NCBI GenBank assembly: GCA_027422505.1
Contig: JAPQWV010000001.1
Coordinates: forward strand, 5,084,001-5,148,000
Source: Craterostigma plantagineum
Lineage: Eukaryota; Streptophyta; Magnoliopsida; Lamiales; Linderniaceae
Direction of reading: 5' to 3'
Length of the DNA: 64,000 nucleotides
Shown: positions 36,001-46,594 of the stretch, in pieces
How the letters are laid out: every line of letters starts with the position of its first letter
Numbering within the stretch: position 1 is the first letter of the stretch
Made by a program: the position numbers and the translations under genes
Notes under the pieces: model-generated
What the model was told of the DNA's origin: nothing
What the model saw: the letters and a program-made list of their open reading frames with translations, nothing else
The model's database searches: none

Positions 36001-36900
36001 GTCTGTATGTTGATGACATGTTGATCTTTGGCACATATCAGAAACAAGTCGATATGACTAAAGAATTTTTGCCATGTAGATTCTCCATGAAAGATATGGG
36101 AGAGACTGACGTTATCTTAGGTATTAGGATTAAACGTGAAAACAAAGGATTTCGATTACACAGTCTCATAATATTGAGAAAGTATTAAAGAAATTCAATT
36201 GTTTTGATTGTACTCCCACGAGTACACCTACGAATACAAGTATGAAGTTGTTGCCAAAGGTAATCCAGTTTCTCAGCTTGAGTATTCTAAGGTGATTGGA
36301 TGCTTATGTATGCCATGACGAGCACAAGGCCGGATATTGCGTATGCTGTAGGAAAACTTAGTAGGTTTACTAGTAATCCGAGTACACATCATTGGCAAGC
36401 AATAAGGCGGGTACTTAAGTACCTAAAGAAGACTATAAATTATAGTTTATATTACGTTGGCTCACCTTCGGTTCTAGAAGGATATTGTGACGCCAGTTGG
36501 ATCTCGAATCCGGAAGACCATTCCTCGACAAATGGATGGATATTCTTGCTTGGAGGAGGTGTAATTTCGTGGGCTTCTAAGAAGCAAACTTGTATCACGA
36601 ATTCGACGCTGGAATCTGAGTTTGTTTCACGAATTCGACGCTGGAATGGCTGAAAATTTTAGTCTATGAGATTCCGTCGTGGCCTAGACCTATATCACCT
36701 ATCTCAATCCATTGTGATAGCTCTGCCACTTTGGCAAAGGCTTATAGTCACATGTACAATGGAAAGTCGAGACACTTAGGTGTTAGACACAGCATGATGA
36801 ATTAATCACGAATAGGGTGATATATGTTGACTATGTTAGATCGCAACAAAATTTAGCGGACCACTTGACGAAGGGGTTGGCGAGAGATTTGGTTAACAAA
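33043..36900 (+). pseudogene. gag-pol: Copia gag-pol, multiply broken
   Basis: Recognisable pieces in order: gag (FRRWEKKMHFILTTLKVVYVLS, 33046-33255, then shifted), CCHC knuckle CWKCGKPGHFKKDC (about 33757), protease WWIDSGATTHAC (about 33985), the pre-integrase WHARLGHVHYRRI (34370), integrase core with TDRGGEYF and PQQNGVSERKNR (34735-34860), RT with QMDVKTAFLNGDLDEEVYM (35745) and CLYVDDMLIFGT (36000), and RNase H GVISWASKKQ (36560). At least eight frame changes or stops separate the pieces. The TNT1-type family is likely. Confidence 0.88.
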
Positions 36901-37399
36901 TCTGCAATAGGGATGGGATTAAAGTCCACATAATTTCTAATGGTAATATACCCAATTCCCCTCTGATTTTGAAAACTAGAGCATGAATTCAATGTGGAAA
37001 GCTTACACTTAGAACTTGGAGCACATAATAGTTTGCATATCATCCCAAGATATGTGCTCGGATCTGCATGACAGTAGGTTGAAATAAAATCTTAATAGCT
37101 TTTTTGAAAAAGTGCAGGTGCAGATGCACGAAGAAAGAAGCTACCTATGTGAATGTGAAGTTTTGCCGCTTCAAGAAACACTGGACTTAGTTTACGTACA
37201 CTCATGAATGGATATGGACACATGGCTTATAATAGTGTCGGGTTTAGTTTGTGTATTCTGAATGCTTGTAGGTGCATTATCTTCATATATTCAAATGGGT
37301 CGAAGGGTTCAATTCGTATAACACCTTACCTTCTCGAGTATTTGGAATTTGTAGTTGATAGGGTGATCATCGATCTAGCATTCCTCCTAGCCTAGTGAG

Positions 37400-38564
37400 C
37401 CGTGAAGAGTAACTTTCAGGATATGTGTCAGGTAAGAGGGAGAGCTGGAGATCAGAGGTTATGTACGGAAGAAATATAAAGGGCTCTAACAACGAGATAG
37501 TTTGAGCATGAAATCTTGAGCATGGCCGACCAGGAGACACGTGGAGGGCAATGAATGGGTGACATTATAGACAGAAGGATGATGCGCCAGTCTGAGAATA
37601 GTACACATGCTGCTACTATTTATCCTAGATTGTACCAGAAACTGTGGTCAAGTGGTCCCAAGAGGAGGTCAGCTGGACCAGAGGGACAAACGGCTATATG
37701 GATAGAAAGAGAAGGAAAAAAAAACATAACATATTCACACAACCACACTTGAACACTTAGAGAATTTCTGTAAAAATCATCTTCTTTCACCATTAATGCA
37801 CTGTAATGAGAGAAGTGAGATTGAGGGTGTAAATCTCGACTATGAATAGTACTACTGTTTCCGGCGGCCCGTGGACGTAGGATACCAATCCGAACCACGT
37901 AAAATCTGTGTCTCTTTACTTTCAGCACTAAGATACAAATCTAAACACACTGAAATATTTGACCCGGTCCGTCTCATCCTTCAACCTTTATTTCTCGGAC
38001 CTAAATCTTGTTGATCGGGGTCATACCCGCATCAAATGGCGCTATCTATGGGAAAGATGGATTGAGACGTGAGTACGCTGGGTGGTTGTAGCGAGGAAGA
38101 CAGACCAAGCTTGTGTCTGTTCGAAGACGAGACGTTAAAGAGACAGAAGGAAGGTGCCGTTATTATGGGCGCAGTAGATCGTTAAGACGAGTAGAAGCAG
38201 TAACAATGGAAGAACACTCGCCGTTGGCGCAGAATCTGCAGGAACGATTCAAGGAGGCCGTTGGAGAAACTAGGGAAAACCCTGCGCCGGCTCTGACACT
38301 GGCGTCACCAGTTGGGACCCCGTCGCCAATGCCGACACCCACTTTTGCGGGACCATCTGGAGCCGTCCCGCCCCAAACTCATATAACCCTGACGGTCGAG
38401 CAGCTGGATTTGCTGGTGAAAAATGCAGTGGACGCTGCCATGACCGCTAATAGGGCGAGGAACAAAGGCAAACGGAAGCAGGCCTTGTTTGTTCAAGGAA
38501 GAACTTTGGATGGGCATATCTCGGAATGGACAGAAACCATATGGGAGAATGCGGTGGCGATAGG
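37400..38564 (+). mobile_element. Gypsy LTR-primer site-gag fragment nested in the copia
   Basis: Sequence unlike the copia: an LTR-like stretch with CCGTGGACGTAGG and AACCACGTAAA (about 37868-37905), ending in a primer-site-like TGGCGCTATCTATGGGAA (38037-38054) and then an open frame from 38113 that starts like a gypsy Gag (MEEHSPLAQ, Pro-rich region, LLVKNAVDAAM). The frame is cut at about 38560 by the copia 3' LTR. Only the 5' part of the second element is present. Confidence 0.6.
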
Positions 38565-38892
38565 CCAAAAGGTGTGCATGCTTCCTCCTCAAACACCCTC
38601 TGCACCCGAAAGGGTGTGTTTAATACCAAAAGGTATGTGGCTTCAAAGGTGAAATATGTTCTCTAACGGACACAATCTTTGAAAGGATTCTATTATGAAT
38701 AGACACAACCGGTCGAAACTTGGGTTGTAAATAAGCATAGATATATTCGACACAAACACATTGAATTCACAAGCGAAATAACAAAGTTTTCTCTAGTCTT
38801 GTCCCGGGACGAAATATTATCTTTGGAAAGTGAACTCCAAACGTGATTCTAGAGAAGTTTCCGGCCATTAAATCATACATATACTACCAACA

Positions 38893-39845
38893 TGGTAGGT
38901 CGTATATGCTCATTGTGTTTGCTATTTTCATTTGTTTACCGTACGTTGACTAGTTGTGTGATTCGTTTTGTGGCTCTATTTGCTTTTTCTGCTATGTATT
39001 GTGGTGTTGCGTTGGGTTGGGTTGGGTTCGTGGGTTTCCCGAATTGAGTTTTTGGTTTCCCGTGTGGAAGCGTCGTCTACTTTTTAGGAGTGTAGTCTTC
39101 TTTATGAGGTATCTTGTCATCTTTGGAAGGTGTCATTCCCTACTGGCAATTGTGATTTGACCAGATGGCTATGTGGACTATTTAGTCCGTTTGTACTTTT
39201 AATATGAAACGGCAAGCTATCGTTTGGAAAAAAAAGTTATTGGTTGGTTATTGATTATCTATTATATAAAGGGTTTAGGATGGCTAAAAACTGGTCAGTC
39301 ATTTTATTTATAAATTAGTCCATCTATTTGTAATTTAATTAATTTATCATTTCACTTCTAAATTTTTTAATTATTATAATTATACCCAAACACATTAGTT
39401 AAGAAAACTAAAAATTTTTAGTTAGCATTCCTCCCCGTCCTCGCATCGGAGAACGGGCAGCACGACTCAGCACCTAGCCTTCCTAGAAGCGGCTCGAGAC
39501 TGGCCGACAGGGCCGTTTTTTATTTTTGGACCGTTATGTGGGCCCTTTGACTCCTTGGCCCATGTAAACATTTGCCCTTATGTGGCCCTATTAAAAAAAT
39601 TCTGCCTTTTAATAAAAGAAAAAAATTTGTGGCCCTATATACACGGGGCCGGATCTGTGGCCATGTGCTGTATGCCTGCTTTTGCATAGGCCCAAATCCA
39701 GCGCTGCTAGCCGAAGCCTGTCAGAGCGGGTTGTACCACACCATCCATGATGAAACAAAAACAGTTTCATCAAACTTAAAGTACATCATTATAATTTTTA
39801 AGTCCGTAAATATCATACAAAAAATTAAAAAGCTCATCATCATCT
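38893..39845. other. Intergenic DNA between copia and plastocyanin
   Basis: 38893-39230 is T/G-rich and ends in a short A-run, which could be a LINE 3' end but has no coding support. 39230-39845 holds no gene; its last part is the plastocyanin 3' UTR on the minus strand. Confidence 0.4.
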
Positions 39846-40370
39846 TCACTTGACGGTGACTTTTCCGACCATCCCAGCGCCTTGGTGCGGCGAGCAGTAG
39901 AAGCTGTAAGTCCCCTTCTCCGTCAGAGTCACGGCGTACGTCTCCCCCTTTGCGTTGAGCAGATCCTCCTCCGACATCGATATCTTCGCCGCGTCCACGC
40001 CGGACGGAATCTCGTCCTCGTCGAACACCACGTTGTGCGGAAAACCGGCGTTGTTAGTGAAGGTTATCTTCTCCCCCGCCGGAACCTCGAACTCCGACGG
40101 AATGAACACCAGCCCGCCGTCGCTCGCTCCCAGGGTCACCTCGAAAGCCATGGCTCCGCCGACCGAGGCCAGCAAAGTCGCCGCAGCCGTCGTCGCCACC
40201 ACCGCCACTCCGAGTTTGTCCTTCAGCGACGCCTGAACTGCTAGCCCGCCGCCGCATTGTCTGGCGGGGACGGCGACGGCCGACGACGTCTTTAGGGGTT
40301 TTGAGCCGCTCGCCGACGACTTGAGGCCAGTGAAAGATGGGACTGTGAGAGAAGTCGTCATCGTTGCCAT
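39846..40370 (-). CDS. PETE: Plastocyanin, chloroplastic
   Basis: Plastocyanin carries electrons from cytochrome b6f to photosystem I in the thylakoid lumen. The intronless 174-codon frame starts at 40370. Residues 1 to about 50 are a Ser/Thr-rich stromal transit peptide. Residues about 52-75 are a twin-stage lumenal signal with a hydrophobic core ([16 protein letters not shown]) and AMA cleavage site. The mature protein of about 99 residues follows (FEVTLG). Type-1 copper ligands are visible: His in GFPHNVVF, then Cys, His and Met in [10 protein letters not shown]. Acidic patch residues DEDEIPSG are present. Length and motifs are those of a functional gene. The open frames on the other strand across this GC-rich gene are shadows. 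Confidence 0.97.
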   Translation of the reverse strand: MATMTTSLTVPSFTGLKSSASGSKPLKTSSAVAVPARQCGGGLAVQASLKDKLGVAVVATTAAATLLASVGGAMAFEVTLGASDGGLVFIPSEFEVPAGEKITFTNNAGFPHNVVFDEDEIPSGVDAAKISMSEEDLLNAKGETYAVTLTEKGTYSFYCSPHQGAGMVGKVTVK

Positions 40371-41144
40371 TTTTTCTTATTTTTATTTGTCTGAAATTTC
40401 TTGGTTAATTAAGAGTGAATGTGAGATGGGTTGATGGGATTTTAACGTGTGAGGTGATATGATTTTTGGGGTGAAGGTTTTATTTTGTGGTGTTCGTGGT
40501 GGATGGATATTGGATGTGTGATTGAGATGATAATGCCTTGGCGTGGTGGGATTATTGGAAAAGAATTAAAAATTAGATAAAAGATAATGTTTTGCAAGAG
40601 ATGTACATATGTTATCTGAAAATGAGCTACGTGATTGGTTCGGAGAGGTTGGGATTGAGATTTTCCATTATTGCAATGAAACTAGGCAAAGGAAAATGAA
40701 TAAAAGAATATGTCTAATAAAATAAATAAATAGAGTTGAGTTGAGTTGTGGACGAAATCTGGTGTCTTGTGAAAAATCGACTAAGAGATTCTTTTTTTCT
40801 CCGTAAACTTACCTTACAATTGGGGTTGTACATCCGTCGAATTCCGACTCATTTTCTAGGTTAGAGTTCGAATACGATGAATTACTTTAGATTCCAAAGT
40901 CCATGTCAAATACTTAGAGCTTCCATATATACTTGGCACAATATCATGTAAGATATACAGAAATGGATGTAGAGCATTACTTTAAATGAATCATAGGTGT
41001 GACTTATGAGAAGTGTATAGATTGAGTGTGGGCAAATTTGTGTGTGTGAATATGGATTTTAAATCAGTTCAATTTTAAGGCGTACTTCCTTAGTACAAGT
41101 GATGTACTTGGTAAAGTACATAGCTTTGGTAAGGGAGAAGTAAC
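40371..41144 (-). promoter_or_regulatory. Plastocyanin promoter region and spacer
   Basis: Minus-strand upstream DNA. Read in that direction it has CCACC/CCAAT-type motifs 120-190 bases upstream (CCAATAATCCCACCACG, CCAATATCCATCC) and an AT-rich leader. A TATA box was not chosen with certainty. Confidence 0.4.
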
Positions 41145-41726
41145 CAAGGTTTTTTAAGACAGGACCGGCATGTCCCGACCGGAAACCGGCGAACCGGTCG
41201 GAAATCCGATCGGGTTCCGGTCTGGTCTAAGTTTTAATTAAAAAAAGAAGAAAAAAAAGCTAAAATAGTAAAAGGAAACCCAACCGATAAATATGATGAA
41301 TATGTGGGCTTGGTTTAATGGTGAAAGCTTTGGAGGGAATTCTCTTGGGCTGAGTTTGATTACAACCCTTTCAAATTTTATTTTATAGTTACATTATGAG
41401 CCCAACATTTTATTATTGTTAGTTTTGATCCCTAAATTTATAAATCTAATTTTTTACATCCTCTAACGAAAATTGCTTTTAACTACCAACACAATTTACT
41501 TTTATTCAACTATGATTCCTATTTTTATATAATTCTAATTTGAAAAACAATTAATAATAACATTTATATTTCGATGTTTGATTAATTCATTCATAAAAAT
41601 ATATTTATTAATATAGAGCTACCGGTTTAAATGCCGGTTTGATTCTGATTTTATAACGGCTAAACCACTAAATCTTAAACCACTAAAATTTTCGGTCATG
41701 TTCGAAAACTCGGTTTCAGAACCATG
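41145..41726. mobile_element. Non-autonomous hAT element, family with CCGG-rich ends (copy 1)
   Basis: 582 bp, ends CAAGGTTTTTTAAGAC and GGTTTCAGAACCATG, flanked by the perfect 8-bp duplication GAAGTAAC (41137-41144, 41727-41734). Subterminal regions have repeated AACCGG/CCGGTT. The same family, in inverted orientation, is at 60970-61557. A tRNA-like stretch lies at about 41308-41372: TGGTTTAATGG box-A-like and GAGTTTGATTAC box-B-like. Confidence 0.88.
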
Positions 41727-41792
41727 GAAGTAACACCGAGCAGCGATGAGTCTATGTTCATCCTTACAGTCAAATGTCGATCAAGCTTAATA

Positions 41793-42387
41793 ACATTTCC
41801 AATACTACTGCCAAACGCAAACGTAAAAATACAGTAAAACTGCTCTAACAGTACTGCAAACGCAAACGCAAAATGCATTTTTTGCTTTCTCTTTCCTGCT
41901 TCGGACGCAAATTTGCGTTCGAATGCACAAATGCGTTTGATGTTTTCATTTGCAAATAAGCAATTTACTTGTATTAAAGAATTAAATCAAAAAAAATAAT
42001 AAAAATATATTAAAGAATCTGAAAATTGTGTACTAATCATTATGATTATAAATTGACATAATAAATAATTATTTTAACCTTCACACTTATTTTAGTAATA
42101 TTTTTTATATCTTATTATTTATTGTTATAATTAAATATTATTTTGACCAATAATGATTTGCTTAAATATTTTCTGAATCAAAATTAAAAGAATAATGTGG
42201 TTAATTGTAGAGTAATTAAATATATATGAGTGATATTGAAAAGTTATAAAAGTTAGTATGAAAGACAATATTACAGGAATATTTTTTTGCGTTTGCGTTT
42301 GCAGTTGACTGTTGGAGAACAATTACTGCAAACTATGATTGTTACTGCAAAATGTTTTTTGCATTTGAGGTTGACTGTTGGAGATGG
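41793..42387. mobile_element. Probable inverted-repeat MITE with GCAAACGC motifs
   Basis: Imperfect inverted ends (CATTTCCAATACTACTG / GACTGTTGGAGATG) with repeated GCAAACGCAAACGC on the left and its inverse on the right; AT-rich centre. No target duplication fixed. Confidence 0.45.
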
Positions 42388-42509
42388 TCGAAGAGACTAA
42401 AACAAATGAACTGTTTTTGTGATAATGCCCATTTTAATTCATGTTTCAGTAAAAAAAAAAAATCGAATTTAATTTAACTCACGTTTCAAAAGGTTTATTC
42501 AAGAACTGA

Positions 42510-43188
42510 GAGTGTCTTTGGTTGGAGAATTAGGGGATTAGAGATGGTAGAATTAATCAAAATAGTGTCCGGTTGGACGATTTATTTTGAAGGTGAGATT
42601 TAGTCAATACTTCTTAATATCCCAATTCCCAACAAGATATTAGCCAAAACTATCCATCCCAACCTTTAGTTAATCTCGGTCATTTTTTAGATTGTTTATC
42701 CTTTATCTATAAAATATTAAATTGAAAATATGGATAAACTTGTAATTGAATTTAATAAACTTAATACCTAACTTATCCACCAAATACATCCGACATCACT
42801 ATTTAATTTCATCAACAAAACACCAAAACATTTATTATTTAAACCCAACTACTAAAGGGGTGTATGAATTTTTAGGCATTTGATTGATGGATTTAAATAA
42901 TGATATCGCATGTGTTTGGTAGATGAATTTAGATGATATTAATTTTAATTAAATTAAATTACATTTTACCTATTTTTTGAAGTTAATATTTTCTAAATGA
43001 AGCGTACTAAATATGCAAAAAATGACCATAATTAGCTAAAGGTATGGGAAAAATAGCTTCAGTTAATACCTTATTGAGCGTACTAAGGAGATATTAACTA
43101 AATCCGCTTTTAAATAAACATATTAACCAAACACTATTTTAATTAATTCTAACCCCTCAAATTCTACCTAATACCCTAAACACACTCC
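42510..43188. mobile_element. Possible Tourist/Harbinger-like MITE
   Basis: Ends GAGTGTCTTTGGTTGG and CCCTAAACACACTC are loosely inverted, with GGGATTAGAG / CTAACCCCTC further in. AT-rich and non-coding. The 3-bp duplication is not evident. Confidence 0.4.
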
Positions 43189-43541
43189 AAAAGTATAAAA
43201 TTATATCAAATCAGTACCTTGTTAAAATTTTTAATATTACATAGGTATTATAATTAACAAAATTAGTCCCTTGTAAACATTTTTTAAAATGATATCTAGT
43301 AAATAAAATTTCAACAACATAGATACCGTATAGAAAGTATTGTAGTACTTAATACATAAAAATGCATCTTGCTTAAAGGAATATTATATAAAATATTTAA
43401 AAATTGCATATACACACATAATATGATGCGTAATTGCATTTTAAAAGAGCATATACGATATTCTCAACAAAACTATTACATATATATGACTATAAAATTG
43501 ATCTGACTACCAAAATGGTAAATTTCTATACTTTTAATTAT

Positions 43542-43850
43542 GGGAGTTACTATTCACCGCCCTCTTTTTACTTGTTACCGCCCCCTAAAGGGATGGAAAA
43601 AGACCTTTTTGCCCTTATGATATTTAAATTAATTTAAAAAGAGAAAACAATAAGGATTTCTATTTAAAGTCCTTTTCCACACAACACTTTACAAATCATA
43701 CATCAAAATCAAACTAAAAACAGAGAAAATACTGAAATCGCAATGGATCGCCGTCAGGGACATGGAAAGGGAAAGGGTCTGTTATCGCGACTGGTAAGCA
43801 AATTGTCGTAAAAATCAATAGTACGTAGATGAATTATCGAAACGGGTCGT
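43542..43850 (+). repeat. Left long terminal inverted repeat of the MULE
   Basis: Aligns by eye with the inverse of about 49470-49780: terminal CACCGCC blocks, GGAAAAAGACC/GAAAAAAGACA, TTTAAAGTCCTTTTC/TTTAAAATCCTTTTC, the start ATGGATCG, a splice donor CTGGTAAGCAAATT and intron bases GTAGATGAATTATCGAA. Confidence 0.85.
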
Positions 43851-46013
43851 AATTGTTTGAAAAAACGGCCGATCGAACGCGATTTAGGGTCGGATTTCGG
43901 CACCGACCGAAACACAATTTCGGTCGTGCACTGGGACGACCGAAATCATGTTTCGGTCGTGCTAGTGCCGACCGAAATTATATTTCGGTCGCAATTTTTT
44001 TTTAAATATGTTTTTATTTGCAGACCAGGGGTGGGAAGTCCCTACTCGGAGGGAGCAGTAGATCCCCTCCGTTGGAGGGATCTGGAGAGCGTCACACGAG
44101 GACGCGAGGCGTTGACGCATCCGTTCGTAGAGAACGGGAGGAGAGGCGGCAGCGAGCGGCTACTTCTCAGTCTGTACATGCGGATTACGATCCGCATGCG
44201 GATCATGGTGTGGAGGATGGTGCAGCATCATTTTTTATGACATCCGACGACGATGTCGTACCGGCCTCCTCAGGTTATTTTCTTCTCCTCTATAAACTGA
44301 CTTAAGATATCGTGTATTAATTAATGATAAATAAGTTAAATTTATTTTTGCATTATTCGTGAATAATGAAATAGGGAGCAAGCGCTCCAGGGTCGTAGAT
44401 GACGATTCCTGGAGGGTGCAGGGGCCACGGCCCGGTGGTCCATATGATGACGAGGTGATCCCTAGTTATCTGGGGCACATCGCGCCCCGCATATGGATGG
44501 GTGAGGAGGAGAGGCCCCTGCTAAAGTGCGAGCAGCGGGCGTTAGTGCTTGGGAAGCTAAAGAATTGGTACTCCCAATTCCCGCCGGAGACGCAGAGCCA
44601 GATCGATGGCACGGGGCTTAGGCACCTCACAGATGACATGGTGGGTCACTTGGACCAGCCTCTTCTGTGTGCTTTTGTGGAGCGCTGGCATCCAGACACG
44701 AACACCTTCCACATGCCATTTGGGGAGATGACGATCATGCTCCACGACGTCGAGCACATCCTCGGATTACCGATCGAGGGCGCGACGGTGTCGGGCACCC
44801 CAGACGGAGCCGATGGGCAGATCGCGGCGAGGGATATTATGGGCATCTCCGCGGACGCGCTCAAGGATTCTTGGAGAGGCGGTGGGCTTGCGATTAAGGA
44901 CGTGATGCAGCGAATGCGGGGTGGTCGGCCGGTGGGGTTCCAGGCCATCGCTTGGCTGTGGATTCTATTGGGGTCGACGCTGTTCGTCGACAAGAGCAGG
45001 AACCGTGTGAAGCCGGACATCATGCACGAGTTCTACCGCTCGTTGCCCTCTGCTAGTGGGTACTCGTGGGGTTCGGCCGCTCTCGCATACCTATATCGCC
45101 AGCTTGGCATGGCAAGCAGGGCGGATGTGAGGGGATTAGCTGGGTGCCTCTCATTACTACAGGCGTGGATCTACGAGTACTTTCCATGCTTCCGCCCACA
45201 CCGTCTCCCACATCATGTGGAGCCTGGCCAGGCACGATCACGCATGTGGTCTGTATCTCAGCACGAGAGGACGGTCCACCGCTTGATTGATATCCGCCGT
45301 CAGATAGACCTCATGACGGCAAGCGAGGTATCTTCACAATGTCTTATCTATATTGACGACAATTATTTAAAAATTTGGAACATGTTATCAGGTTGCCTGG
45401 CTGCCGTACGGTCCCGATCCAGCGTCGCAGCAGATGAGGACGCTTTTCGTGGGATGGGTTATCTATCGCGATGTCGTTGAGCCCTACTCGCCCTCGAGAG
45501 TGTTGCGCCAGCTGGGGTACGTGCAGGTCATCCCGCCGCCGATGAGTCAGCCACGGAAGGCGGTCATGCCAGCTGACCCGACGAGGTATAAGGTTGTTCA
45601 TTCTGCCGATGCAGCTGAACAGGCTTGGCGTCAGTTCCCGTATGCCTACATCATCAACCTCTCGTACATCAACCGTGCCGCCGCGGAGTACCTTGGTGAA
45701 ACCGTGCCAGGGTACATGGATTGGTATGGGCGGCATTCTCATCCTCGCCTGCTTTCGACGGAGCAGGGATCCTCATCGGCAGGCATACCCCCGCGCAGCC
45801 ACGCCGACTACGTACGTCATTTAATCGTTGAGCCCTACTTTTTATATTTATATGTTTAATCGTACGTAATATTGCTATGTACAGTGGTACATCACGATGT
45901 ACAGCTTGATTACCGATATGCTAGCCAGTATGCAACTTGACGGCTCGATGCGTACGGACGAGTTCCGAGACAGGCTGGACGACGTCAACGACCAGTGGCG
46001 CCAGGCCCCTTGA
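43743..46013 (+). CDS. Plant mobile domain (MAIN/MAIL-like) protein encoded by the MULE, intact
   Basis: Five exons with consensus GT-AG sites: 43743-43793, 44024-44273, 44375-45327, 45392-45811 and 45885-46013. They join without any frame break into 600 codons plus TGA. Residues 1-17 are short and basic. Residues 18-125 are low-complexity, charged (Arg-rich, then acidic SDDDVVP and a KRSRVVDDD patch). Residues about 130-520 form a plant mobile domain: APRIWMGEE, LLCAFVERWHPDTNTFHMPFGEMTIMLHDVEHILGLPIEG, AWLWILLGSTLFVDKS, SWGSAALAYLYRQLG, GWVIYRDVVEPYSPSRVLRQLGYVQ. Host relatives MAIN and MAIL1 act with a PP7-type phosphatase in transposon silencing and genome stability; the role of the element-borne form is unknown. 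It starts inside the left inverted repeat. Confidence 0.87.
43880..44000. repeat. Palindromic CCGAAAT/ATTTCGG array in PMD intron 1
   Basis: About four units in which GACCGAAAT is followed within 3-6 bases by its inverse TTTCGGTCG, so each unit can fold back. The same motif array occupies the first intron of the transposase at the other end. Confidence 0.88.
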
Positions 46014-46139
46014 CGTGTAGCTATTGTTTTTTTTATTTTTCGTTTATTGTATCGGAGGAATTTTATATATGTTTTGAATATTTGTTTGCATATTTATTCC
46101 ATTTCGAATTATTGATACAAATAAATAATATAAATAACT

Positions 46140-46565
46140 AATATAAATAAATAATCCAATTAAATAATCCAAATAAATAATCCTATTAAATAATTCTATT
46201 AAATAATCCAAATAAATAATCCAATTAAATAATCCAATTAAATAAAATAAATAATCCAATTAAATAATCCAATTAAATAATCCAAATAAATAATCCTATT
46301 AAATAATCCAAATAAATAATTCAATTAAATAATCCAAATAAATAATCCTATTAAATAATCCTATTAAATAATCCAAATAAATAATCCTTTTAAATAATCC
46401 TATTAAATAATCCAATTAAATAATCCAATTAAATAATCCAAATAAATAATCCTATTAAATCATACAAATAAATAATCCAAATAAATAATCCTATTAAATA
46501 ATCCAAATAAATAATCCTATTAAATAATCCTATTAAATAATCCTATTAAATCATACAAATAAAAT
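46140..46565. repeat. AT-rich minisatellite between the two MULE genes
   Basis: About 420 bp of 10-12-bp variants of AATAATCC(A/T)(A/T)ATTAA in tandem. It lies between the stop codons of the two convergent genes and probably serves as their shared 3' region. Confidence 0.9.
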
Positions 46566-46594
46566 TAAATAAAACAGTCAACAACTAAAAATTA

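Larger units (their letters stand above)
32664..38892 (+). mobile_element. Decayed Ty1/copia retrotransposon
   Basis: LTR-like direct repeats 32664-32997 and 38565-38892 (both end CTACCAACA) enclose a copia-order coding region: gag, zinc knuckle, protease, integrase, RT, RNase H. Sequence left of 32664, back to about 32540, may also belong to the 5' LTR, because the 3' LTR seems truncated where a gypsy fragment adjoins it. No clean target duplication was found. Many stops and shifts show it is long dead. Confidence 0.85.

Noticed and set aside
38954..39230. LINE 3' end
   Set aside because: T/G-rich sequence with a short A-run, but no reverse transcriptase or endonuclease remnant nearby and no target duplication.
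39882..40257. Several long open frames on both strands across plastocyanin
   Set aside because: They are shadows of a GC-rich, codon-biased gene; only the minus frame with copper ligands and transit peptide makes sense.
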